A stretch of 45,186 bases of DNA from an uncultured Bacteroidaceae bacterium (GTDB lineage Bacteria; Bacteroidota; Bacteroidia; Bacteroidales; Bacteroidaceae): positions 1 through 45,186 of the forward strand of contig CAJOLW010000003.1 in the NCBI GenBank assembly GCA_905235525.1, read 5' to 3'. The position numbers and the translations under genes were made by a program. Position 1 is the stretch's first letter. The number at the start of each line of letters is the position of its first letter. Positions 24,554 to 32,464 of the stretch are shown one piece after another. The notes beneath the pieces were generated by a model. The model was given only the letters and a program-made list of their open reading frames with translations, was not told the DNA's origin and searched no databases.

Positions 24554-24559
24554 AGACCC

Positions 24560-25192
24560 ATGAAGATACTTGCAGTAGGCATGAACTATGCCAAACATAT
24601 TAACGAGTTACATACTAAAGAGGAACAAAATTCGTTATTACATGCAAATCCCGTCTTGTTCTCCAAATTCGACTCAAGCATCATCCAGCCGGGCAAACCC
24701 TTCTTTGTTCCCGACTTTGCCGACCGTTTCGACTACGAGACCGAGATTGTGGTGAAGATAGCCCATGTGGGTAAGGACATCAGCGAACGTTTTGCCCATC
24801 GCTACTACAACGAACTAACCGTAGGCATCGACTTCACCGCTCGCAACCTCCAAAAAGAGTTGCGGGAGAAAGGAATGCCATGGGAGTGTTGCAAAGGTTT
24901 CGACGGAAGTGCCGCACTCGGCAAGTTCATCAACAAGGAAGAGTTGGGTTGTGATGTACAAGACATTCATTTCCATATGGATTTGAACGGCGAACGTCGG
25001 CAGACAGGGCACACGGCAGACATGATTCACACCATTGATCACATCATTGCCTATGCCTCCAAGTTCTTCACTCTTAAAACAGGTGATCTCCTCTTCACCG
25101 GCACTCCTGATGGAATTGGTGAAGTGAAAGAAGGCGACAAGATCGAAGCCTATATTGGTGACAAGAAATTACTCGACCTAAAAATTAAGTAA
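24560..25192 (+). CDS. Fumarylacetoacetate hydrolase family protein
   Basis: 210 residues. The metal-binding signature DRFDYETEIVVKI (ExE) and later VGIDFTARNLQ, KGFDGSAALGKF, HTIDHIIAYASKFFTLKTGDLLFTGTPDGIG are typical of the FAH fold. Members cleave or decarboxylate beta-keto acids such as acylpyruvates or oxaloacetate; the substrate here cannot be told. It starts 6 nt after rseP and its TAA overlaps the porU ATG by one base. Confidence 0.88.
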   Translation: MKILAVGMNYAKHINELHTKEEQNSLLHANPVLFSKFDSSIIQPGKPFFVPDFADRFDYETEIVVKIAHVGKDISERFAHRYYNELTVGIDFTARNLQKELREKGMPWECCKGFDGSAALGKFINKEELGCDVQDIHFHMDLNGERRQTGHTADMIHTIDHIIAYASKFFTLKTGDLLFTGTPDGIGEVKEGDKIEAYIGDKKLLDLKIK

Positions 25193-28100
25193 TGACACGA
25201 AAGTTATATACCTTGTTCTTCCTCTTGACATTGACCCTCATCACTGTCAATGCCCAATCGCGTTATGCGGCACACTCTAAACTTGCTACAGGCAAGTGGG
25301 TGAAGATTCGTGTGTCGGATGAAGGTATTTATCAACTCAGCAGTGCCAATCTTAAGAGTATGGGGTTTAGCAATCCTGCCAAGGTGTGCCTCTATGGCTA
25401 CAACCTTCCCTTTCTGCCTGAAGAGAATATTGAAAATCTTGACGATGACCTCACTGAAATACCTCTCTATCGAAAGGCTGACGGAACTGTGCTTTTCTAT
25501 TCTTGTGGAACCACACGATGGATACGTTCTGATGAGTCCAGCACTTTCACTCACCGGAACAACCCCTATTCCAATTACATATACTATTTTCTGACTGAAA
25601 CAACAGGCACCCCGGCTATGTTCAAGAAGACAGAAGCCGTGACTACTGCCAGCAAAACACAAAACACTTATTTCACGCATTCCCTTCATGAAGAGGACGA
25701 ATTTTCTTTCATCAACTCTGGACGTACCTTCTTTGAAGCATACGATTACGCCAGCAATCCACAAAAGAAATATCAATTAACGTTCGACAACCCCACTTGT
25801 GGCGACGTGACCATTGATGTACGATTTGCTGCCAGTGGCAATAACTCTTCCGTCCTCAGTGTGTCTGCCAATGGTAACACACTGGGCTCTATCGCATGCG
25901 CCCAGCCCGCCAGCCTTTCCGCTGCATCTGTCAACAGCAAGTCGTTCACCCTCTACGATCAAACTGTCTCATCCCTTGATGTTACGTTAAAGCACACACG
26001 CTCCTCTGACGTTTCAGGGCACCTCGACTACATCTGTGCCACCAGCGAAGCACAACTTTCACTCAACGAAAAGAATTATGTGGTGTTTAGCCCAAACAAT
26101 GATGGCACGCGTACGTTTGAACTCAAAGGAGCCAATTCTTCCACTTGCCTATGGGACATCACAACAGCCACAGCCACGCATGAAGTCACAGGTACGTTAT
26201 CTGGCACCACCTATAAGGCAACGGTCACCAATGCCAAATTTGCCAACCGATATGTGGCAGTCAACACGAATGCCACCTTCCCCTCTCCTCAAACCGTGGG
26301 TATCGTCACGAATCAGGATCTTCACGCACTTGACGACATCAACCTGATTATCATTGTGCCTGCCAGTGGAAAACTGACAGAACAGGCAATGCGTCTGGCG
26401 GCTGCGCACACAAAAATAGATGGCATTAAATGCGCTGTTGTTGAGGCTGACAAGATTTACAATGAATTCTCATCTGGCACACCTGACGCCACAGCATATC
26501 GCCGCCTTATGAAAATGCTTTACGACAAGCAATACAAAGATTCTCCTCTGCGCGGTACACAAAAAGGAAGTCTCAACATCTTGCTTTTCGGCAATTGTTT
26601 GTGGGACAACAGACTCGTCACTAAAGGCCTCACATCCAAGTCACAAGACGACTATCTGCTTGCCTATGAGTCAGACAACTCATGGTCAAGCACGGACTCT
26701 TATATCATGGAGGAGTACTATACTTTACTGGCAGATGGGAAAGGCGTCTCTCCCCTCAAAGAATCTCCAGACTGTGGTGTGGGGCGTTTGCCTGTGACCA
26801 CCACTTCTGAAGCAAAGGGAGTCGTTGACAAAATCATCGTGTATATGGAAAATCTATATGCTGGAGCATGGAAAAATACGATTTGCCTGATGGGAGATGA
26901 TGATAAGACCAACATTCACATGGAAGATGCTGAGACCATCCTGACGAACACAAAACAACTATTTCCCGACTATCACTATTTGCGTATCTATTGGGACAAT
27001 TATATCATGCAACGTACCTCGACTGGAAACGAGTATCCTGAGGTCTATTCTGACATCAACAAAGTCATGGAAGAGGGGGCACTCATCATGAACTACACAG
27101 GACATGGTGCTTCATATTGTCTGTCTCATGAAAAGGTAATACAAACAAAAGACTTCCAAAACTGGGCATCTCCCCGGATTCCGATTTGGGTGACGGCTGC
27201 ATGTGACATCACGCCCTTTGACATGAACATTGACAATATCGGTTCTACGGCACTACAGAATGATAAGGGAGCGGCAATTGCATTCATTGGAACTGCACGT
27301 ACCGTGTATTCCTCCCCCAATCGTGAAATTAACAAAAACTTCATGTCGCATGTACTTGCCACAAAAAATAATGGTGAATGCTACACGATTGGCGAGGCTT
27401 TAGCCCAAGCAAAAGCGGACATTATTGAATCAAAAAGTAGAATGTCCAAATTAGACAGTATCAATAAAGTGCATTATGTTCTGCTGGGCGACCCCGCCGT
27501 CAGACTCATCACTCCCACCTACAAAATCAAGATTGACAAGTTCAATGGCAAGAGCATCAACACTGAAACTCTCCCTACTATTTCTGCGGGTGAAACAGTA
27601 ACCGTAGAAGGATATGTGGTCAATGAAGAAGGGGAAAGGGCGACCGATTTTAATGGTATCGTATCCTCCATCGTCTATGACAGTGAGGAGCATATTGTCT
27701 GCAAACTCAATTCAGGTGTTGACATTGAACCATTTGAATATGACGACCGCACACGTACACTTTATAGCGGGACAGATTCTGTCAAAGCGGGCACATTCAA
27801 ATTTTCATTCCCAGTGCCACTTGACATCAATTATTCTAATTTATCCGGACTCATCAACCTCTATGCCATCAACAATGACAGGAGCCACGAAGCCAATGGC
27901 ACCTTTGAGCATTTCTTGGTAGGAGGTACCTCTGAAAAGGAACAGACTGACACCCAAGGTCCTACTATCGTAACTTTCTCTAATGGACACAATGTGGAAA
28001 AAGTAAGTTACACAAATGAAACACCTACACTCCGCATTGAACTGAACGATGAAAGTGGCATTAACACAACAGGCAATGGGCTTGGACATGATATTGTTGC

Positions 28101-28461
28101 GATCATCGACAACAATGAGGCAACCACTTATTTCCTGAACAACCACTATTCACAATCGGTTGGTGATTATCGTTCTGGTACTATCACCTATACGCTTCCA
28201 GCCTTATCTCCTGGTAAGCACACGCTTGTCATTCGTGCCTTCGACACCCTCAACAACATGGGCGAAAAAGCATACAGTTTCGAGGTGGTAACTGGTCTCA
28301 CACAAGTCTATGACATCTACGATACAACTGGACGTAAGGTGTACAGCAGCGATGAATACAAACCATCGTTACCGAAGGGCATCTATATTCGCAAAACACG
28401 ACTCACTTCACCGAGGGGAGACATTTCCACATCGTCAGAAAAGTTTATCGTCACACAATAA
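25192..28461 (+). CDS. porU: Type IX secretion sortase PorU
   Basis: 1089 residues. Signal peptide (LYTLFFLLTLTLITVNAQ), an N-terminal beta domain, a gingipain-like C25 domain with the catalytic pair His638 (NYTGHGASY) and Cys671 (TAACDITPFD), beta-sandwich domains (about 800-1000), and a C-terminal module of the type IX signal type (DIYDTTGRKVYSS, LPKGIYIRKT, ending FIVTQ). PorU removes the C-terminal signal from cargo and attaches it to A-LPS on the cell surface, working with PorV. PorV is the next gene. The length is close to P. gingivalis PorU (about 1150). Confidence 0.93.
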   Translation: MTRKLYTLFFLLTLTLITVNAQSRYAAHSKLATGKWVKIRVSDEGIYQLSSANLKSMGFSNPAKVCLYGYNLPFLPEENIENLDDDLTEIPLYRKADGTVLFYSCGTTRWIRSDESSTFTHRNNPYSNYIYYFLTETTGTPAMFKKTEAVTTASKTQNTYFTHSLHEEDEFSFINSGRTFFEAYDYASNPQKKYQLTFDNPTCGDVTIDVRFAASGNNSSVLSVSANGNTLGSIACAQPASLSAASVNSKSFTLYDQTVSSLDVTLKHTRSSDVSGHLDYICATSEAQLSLNEKNYVVFSPNNDGTRTFELKGANSSTCLWDITTATATHEVTGTLSGTTYKATVTNAKFANRYVAVNTNATFPSPQTVGIVTNQDLHALDDINLIIIVPASGKLTEQAMRLAAAHTKIDGIKCAVVEADKIYNEFSSGTPDATAYRRLMKMLYDKQYKDSPLRGTQKGSLNILLFGNCLWDNRLVTKGLTSKSQDDYLLAYESDNSWSSTDSYIMEEYYTLLADGKGVSPLKESPDCGVGRLPVTTTSEAKGVVDKIIVYMENLYAGAWKNTICLMGDDDKTNIHMEDAETILTNTKQLFPDYHYLRIYWDNYIMQRTSTGNEYPEVYSDINKVMEEGALIMNYTGHGASYCLSHEKVIQTKDFQNWASPRIPIWVTAACDITPFDMNIDNIGSTALQNDKGAAIAFIGTARTVYSSPNREINKNFMSHVLATKNNGECYTIGEALAQAKADIIESKSRMSKLDSINKVHYVLLGDPAVRLITPTYKIKIDKFNGKSINTETLPTISAGETVTVEGYVVNEEGERATDFNGIVSSIVYDSEEHIVCKLNSGVDIEPFEYDDRTRTLYSGTDSVKAGTFKFSFPVPLDINYSNLSGLINLYAINNDRSHEANGTFEHFLVGGTSEKEQTDTQGPTIVTFSNGHNVEKVSYTNETPTLRIELNDESGINTTGNGLGHDIVAIIDNNEATTYFLNNHYSQSVGDYRSGTITYTLPALSPGKHTLVIRAFDTLNNMGEKAYSFEVVTGLTQVYDIYDTTGRKVYSSDEYKPSLPKGIYIRKTRLTSPRGDISTSSEKFIVTQ

Positions 28462-28548
28462 AGTCATTCAACTCTCGTTTCTATAGGAGGGTTACTTATG
28501 AGTTCCAATAACCCGTAAGCATCTTTATTCCCATTAAATTCAATCAAG

Positions 28549-29772
28549 ATGAAGAAAATACTTTCCATATTCACTCTCCTACTGCTGGCTTTTCCAGTCA
28601 AAGCACAAGACGTGAAGAATCAACTCAACCCCATCTATCATGGGGCTAACTCACTTGCAATTGCTCCAGATGCCCGTGCTGGCGGTATGGGTGATGTCGG
28701 TGTAGCCACCGACCCAGATGTCAATTCACAATTCTGGAACCCTGCTAAATATCCCTTCTGCATCAGTCGTTCGGGTGTTTCACTCAATTACACCCCTTGG
28801 CTTCGCCAGATTACGGATGACATTGACCTCGCCAATATTACAGGATACTATCGTTTAGGTGATTATGACGCTCTCTCAGGATCACTCCGCTACTTCTCAC
28901 TTGGTGAGGTATTTGAAAGTATGGATGAAGATGCGCAAAGTTTCCGCCCCTACGAATTAGCCGTCGATGTGGCTTATTCGCGCATGCTCTCCGAAACGTT
29001 TTCCGCAGGTGTGGCACTCCGATACATTTATTCTGACCTTGCCTATAGGGGAGAGGGATCGGACGAACTGAAACCTGCTTCAGCCTTTGCTGCTGACATC
29101 GCCCTTTATCACAATGGTTACATTAACCTGGGCGGACACGAAAGTCAACTCGGATGGGGTCTCAACATCTCCAACATCGGTTCAAAACTCTCTTACGATG
29201 AGGGTAACACTTCAGAATTCATCCCTACAAATCTACGTCTCGGAACCTCATTGCTTGTTCCTTTCGACGAATATAATACGCTTAGCATTTCTGCTGATGC
29301 TAACAAACTTTTGGTACCAACACGCCCCACAATGGACCAGTATGTAAAACATATGGTTGACACAGAAGGAGGCGAGACTAAAGATTACGAAAAAGACTAT
29401 GGTGGTTACCGTACATGGCTGGAAGGTGAGGGCTATTTCAATGTATCCCCAATTAGTGGCATCTTCAAGTCCTTCCATGATGCTCCTAATGGTTTCAAGG
29501 AAGAAATTCAGGAAATTCAGTGGAGCGTAGGTCTTGAATATGCCTACAACAACCAATTTTTCCTCCGCGCAGGTTACCACTACGAACACCCTAATAAGGG
29601 TAATCGTAAGTACTACACAGTTGGTGCAGGTTTCAAGATGAATGTTTTCTCTCTCGATGCAGGCTACGTCATCTCTGCCGCACAAAGTAACCCACTCGAC
29701 CAAACACTTCGCTTTTCCCTCGCCTTCGATATGGATGGCATCAGCGACCTATTAGGGAAGCGTCGCAGATAA
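28549..29772 (+). CDS. porV: Type IX secretion outer-membrane protein PorV (LptO)
   Basis: 407 residues. Signal peptide MKKILSIFTLLLLAFPVKAQ, then ARAGGMGDVGVATDPDVNSQFWNPAKYPF, the conserved FadL-like N-terminal plug of PorV, and 14-strand barrel-like repeats to the end. PorV carries cargo from the translocon to PorU. It lies 87 nt after porU. The gap contains a GGGTTA/TAACCC hairpin (28489-28514) without a T-run, so co-transcription with porU is likely. Confidence 0.93.
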   Translation: MKKILSIFTLLLLAFPVKAQDVKNQLNPIYHGANSLAIAPDARAGGMGDVGVATDPDVNSQFWNPAKYPFCISRSGVSLNYTPWLRQITDDIDLANITGYYRLGDYDALSGSLRYFSLGEVFESMDEDAQSFRPYELAVDVAYSRMLSETFSAGVALRYIYSDLAYRGEGSDELKPASAFAADIALYHNGYINLGGHESQLGWGLNISNIGSKLSYDEGNTSEFIPTNLRLGTSLLVPFDEYNTLSISADANKLLVPTRPTMDQYVKHMVDTEGGETKDYEKDYGGYRTWLEGEGYFNVSPISGIFKSFHDAPNGFKEEIQEIQWSVGLEYAYNNQFFLRAGYHYEHPNKGNRKYYTVGAGFKMNVFSLDAGYVISAAQSNPLDQTLRFSLAFDMDGISDLLGKRRR

Positions 29773-29789
29773 ATCTCCTATATCTATTT

Positions 29790-30272
29790 ATGAAAATAAG
29801 AATCGGTTTTGGCTTTGATGTCCATCAACTCGTCGAGGACCGCGACCTTTGGCTTGGAGGAATCAAGATTGACCACACCCTCGGGTTACTCGGTCACTCT
29901 GATGCCGATGTGCTCATTCATGCCATTTGCGATGCTATTCTTGGAGCCGCCAATATGCGCGACATAGGCTATCACTTTCCTCCGAAGAAGGGTAACGAAT
30001 TCGAGAACATCGACTCCAAGATTCTTCTAAAGAAAACTCTTGAAATAGTCGGCACCAAAGGTTACACTATCGGCAATATCGATTGTACCATCTGTGCCGA
30101 ACGTCCCAAACTCAATCCACACATACCCCAGATGCAGCAATGCTTGGCAGAGGTGATGGGTATAGACCTTGATGACATTTCCATCAAAGCCACCACAACC
30201 GAGAAACTCGGCTTCACTGGACGTGAAGAAGGCATCAGTGCCTATGCAGTGGTGTTGCTGGAGAAAGCGTGA
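29790..30272 (+). CDS. ispF: 2-C-methyl-D-erythritol 2,4-cyclodiphosphate synthase
   Basis: 160 residues. GFGFDVHQLVEDRDLWLGG (zinc ligands Asp and His), LLGHSDADVLIHAICDAILGAA, DIGYHFPP and TTTEKLGFTGREEGI. It closes the cyclodiphosphate in the MEP pathway, as does dxr upstream in an earlier step. Starts 17 nt after porV. Confidence 0.96.
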   Translation: MKIRIGFGFDVHQLVEDRDLWLGGIKIDHTLGLLGHSDADVLIHAICDAILGAANMRDIGYHFPPKKGNEFENIDSKILLKKTLEIVGTKGYTIGNIDCTICAERPKLNPHIPQMQQCLAEVMGIDLDDISIKATTTEKLGFTGREEGISAYAVVLLEKA

Positions 30273-30317
30273 TTCAGCCCTACCATCCTGAACGACACGA
30301 AAATACATACTCAAAGT

Positions 30318-30357
30318 AAACGCTCACAAAGTTCTCAAACCTTGTGAGCGTTTTTTG
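30318..30357 (+). terminator. Terminator after ispF
   Basis: AAACGCTCACAA (30318-30329) and TTGTGAGCGTTT (30342-30353), a perfect 12-bp stem with a 12-nt loop, followed by TTTG. Ends the long tsaB-ispF run. Confidence 0.92.
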
Positions 30358-30373
30358 TAAACTATCAAGTTTA

Positions 30374-30539
30374 AACCCAAATCGGTCATTAGACTGTCAC
30401 GCCGCTTGCAAACTTTCTTTTTGTCATCTTTTTCATCACTCCTCGGTTACAATGGAACCCCATTGCGCCCTCAAAATGCTAAAAAATCTGTTCAAAAAGA
30501 AAATTTGAATCATCATAACGCTAATGACCGATTTGGGTT
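30374..30539. mobile_element. 166-bp element with perfect 19-bp inverted ends (MITE-like)
   Basis: AACCCAAATCGGTCATTAG (30374-30392) is the exact reverse complement of CTAATGACCGATTTGGGTT (30521-30539). The ends enclose 128 bp without an ORF. The flanks show no clear target duplication. The layout fits a miniature inverted-repeat element or the two ends of a lost insertion sequence. Transposase absent; the family of the ends is not recognised. Confidence 0.55.
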
Positions 30540-30580
30540 AGAAGACTTGCACTCAGCCCGATTTTTAGTGTACCATTAGG

Positions 30581-30680
30581 CTATATTACGCACTGTAAGA
30601 ACGAAATATTACACGCTGTAAGAACGAAATATTACACACTGAGTGCGCGAAATGCAGAGCGCACGGTGCGCACGTAGGGG
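30581..30680. repeat. Interspersed palindromic repeat, copy B (inverted)
   Basis: In reverse orientation this shares CCCCTACGT, a GCACSGTGCGC block, GCATTTC and GCACTCAG with copies A and C. It also holds two tandem copies of a 22-bp unit around CTGTAAGAACGAAATATTACA. It ends 19 nt before the menA stop. No coding capacity. Confidence 0.6.
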
Positions 30681-30698
30681 GAAAAGCGAATCGCAAGA

Positions 30699-31643
30699 TT
30701 ACAGCAGAACACTGAGAGCAAGAAGGGTGCCAAAGAGGAAGATGTTGCGTGCTGTGGCACCAAGCACTTGATTGAGGTCGCACCCATCGAGTGTCTTGAG
30801 TTGTTGGAAGGCACGAAAGTGAAGAATGAGATAGATGAACATCAACGGGTTGCGAATGCTGGAAGAGGAAAACAGGAACAGAGCGGAAAAGGCGAGAAAT
30901 GTAGCAATAACACCCATCCAAAGGTAAATGTCGAGACAAATGCCTTCACCCTTTTTCTGCCCGTACTCGGAACCGTACTGGCGAATTTGTGCCTCGATGA
31001 TGCGGACAATGATGGTACGCTTGCCACTCACCCTGTCTTGGTTGCGGTCACGGTAGTTGTTGACCATCAGGAGATTGTCGGTAGCAAGTCCCATGGCAAG
31101 ACTGGCGATAAGCAGAGGAACATTCCATTCACCATTGGTCATGACATAGTGGGTAAACACCACGGGGACAAATCCAAAGAAAACAAGTACAAGAACATCA
31201 CCCCAGCCGAGATAGGAAAGACGGAAGGTGTAGAGAAAACAAAAGACTACGCACAAAATACCCACAAGGAGCAGTTCCCATTGCATATGAATGAGTAGGA
31301 TGGCAAGTCCCACCAGACAAGAGAGCGCCGTCATGACACCTATGCCCCATTGCATAGCGCGGGGCGTTATCCATCCTTGAGCACATGCACGTTCGGGACC
31401 CAAACGATCTTCACGGTCAGTGCCTTTGCGGAAATCGAAGTAGTCATTGATGAAGTTGGCATCTATTTGCATGAAGATGGCAAACAGCAGACAGAGGAGG
31501 AGTGGAGAGTTGACAGTTGGGAGTTGGGAGTTGGAGGAAGCAAAGGCAAAGGCGGCACCGACGAGGACGGGAGCAATAGCCCCTGTGAGCGTTTTGGGAC
31601 GGGCTGCAAGAAACCACGCTTTCAAAGAATTTGCCTTCACCAT
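30699..31643 (-). CDS. menA: 1,4-dihydroxy-2-naphthoate polyprenyltransferase
   Basis: 314 residues from MVKANSLKAWFLAARPKTL. UbiA-family motifs NFINDYFDFRKGTDREDR (first Asp-rich) and NNYRDRNQDRVSGKRT (second Asp-rich), with eight or more hydrophobic segments. It attaches the prenyl chain in menaquinone synthesis. The chosen start gives the typical family N-terminus; the frame upstream is tandem repeat-like (CTTTAGAGTTTAGGGTTAAG). Residues 38-47 (SSNSQLPTVN) are also coded by a repeat (GGGAGTTGGGAGTTGG, plus strand). Confidence 0.93.
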   Translation of the reverse strand: MVKANSLKAWFLAARPKTLTGAIAPVLVGAAFAFASSNSQLPTVNSPLLLCLLFAIFMQIDANFINDYFDFRKGTDREDRLGPERACAQGWITPRAMQWGIGVMTALSCLVGLAILLIHMQWELLLVGILCVVFCFLYTFRLSYLGWGDVLVLVFFGFVPVVFTHYVMTNGEWNVPLLIASLAMGLATDNLLMVNNYRDRNQDRVSGKRTIIVRIIEAQIRQYGSEYGQKKGEGICLDIYLWMGVIATFLAFSALFLFSSSSIRNPLMFIYLILHFRAFQQLKTLDGCDLNQVLGATARNIFLFGTLLALSVLL

Positions 31644-31684
31644 AATTTCAACGTTAACCTTAACCCTAAACTCTAAACTCAAAA

Positions 31685-32314
31685 CTATTCATCTTCACTC
31701 TTCCAGTACTGTATAGCCAGCGTATTATTAGTGTAGAACATGGCACCAAAACCTCGACGTTCATTATTCAAATAGCGTCCATAGTAATAATTACCATTAC
31801 TATAATAATATATACCCACACCTTCCCGTTTTCCATTCACCGTTTCCCCCACATACTGATCACCATTCTGGTAAGTAAGTGATTCGAAACGATAGGTTTT
31901 CTCATAATCAGCAGGAAGAGCATATTTGTCACCATCTTTCATGATGTAAAGAGGGTCTCCTGTCGTGAGGTCATAGCAGATATAGTGGTCGTTAGTCCCC
32001 ACCTTTGCCACCTGGGTACCCATTTTGATACCAAAAAGAAAGTTTCCAAGACGATACTGCCCGTAAATGACACCATCGTTATCCGTATAATAGGCACCAA
32101 AACCATATATATTGCGTTCACGGGTTATTTGTCCAAAATACTGTCCGAAGGAGGATTTAGCAACTCCACTAGCAAAATCCTTCACATAATCGACAAACGC
32201 CGCGTCATACTGACCTGGTATATTAGGATACTTTTCCAAACGTGCAAATTGAGCACGGACAGAAAGTGTACAAACGCAATGCAATAGCAGGACGAGAGAG
32301 AATAGTTTTCTCAT
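31685..32314 (-). CDS. MORN-repeat protein with signal peptide
   Basis: 209 residues from MRKLFSLVLLLHCVCTLSVRAQ, a cleavable signal peptide. The C-terminal part has MORN motifs (YGFGAYYTDNDGVIYGQYRLG; YQNGDQYVGETVNGKREGVGIYYYSNGNYYYGRYLNNERRGFGAMFY). MORN repeats in bacteria are mostly of unknown role. It ends 42 nt before menA and may be in the same operon. Start at 32314 chosen because it begins the signal peptide. Confidence 0.75.
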   Translation of the reverse strand: MRKLFSLVLLLHCVCTLSVRAQFARLEKYPNIPGQYDAAFVDYVKDFASGVAKSSFGQYFGQITRERNIYGFGAYYTDNDGVIYGQYRLGNFLFGIKMGTQVAKVGTNDHYICYDLTTGDPLYIMKDGDKYALPADYEKTYRFESLTYQNGDQYVGETVNGKREGVGIYYYSNGNYYYGRYLNNERRGFGAMFYTNNTLAIQYWKSEDE

Positions 32315-32355
32315 GAATTTAAAGGTTTTACGGATTGAGTTTTTGAAAATCGCTG

Positions 32356-32363
32356 CAAAATTA
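32356..32363 (-). promoter_or_regulatory. -7 element for the MORN gene
   Basis: TAATTTTG on the minus strand, 42 nt upstream of ATG 32314. The -33 element is weak. Confidence 0.4.
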
Positions 32364-32464
32364 CACATAAAAACTCAATTTTTCACAATCCTATTAAACC
32401 TTTTCTTTACTTTGTAGTCAATTTGGTTACATTACCAACGAAAAATCAATCAAATAATCACAAT

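Noticed and set aside
28489-28514. Terminator between porU and porV
   Set aside because: The 6-bp hairpin lacks a T-run; the pair is most likely co-transcribed.
30374-30680. CRISPR array
   Set aside because: The direct and inverted repeats here have too few copies and no uniform spacers.
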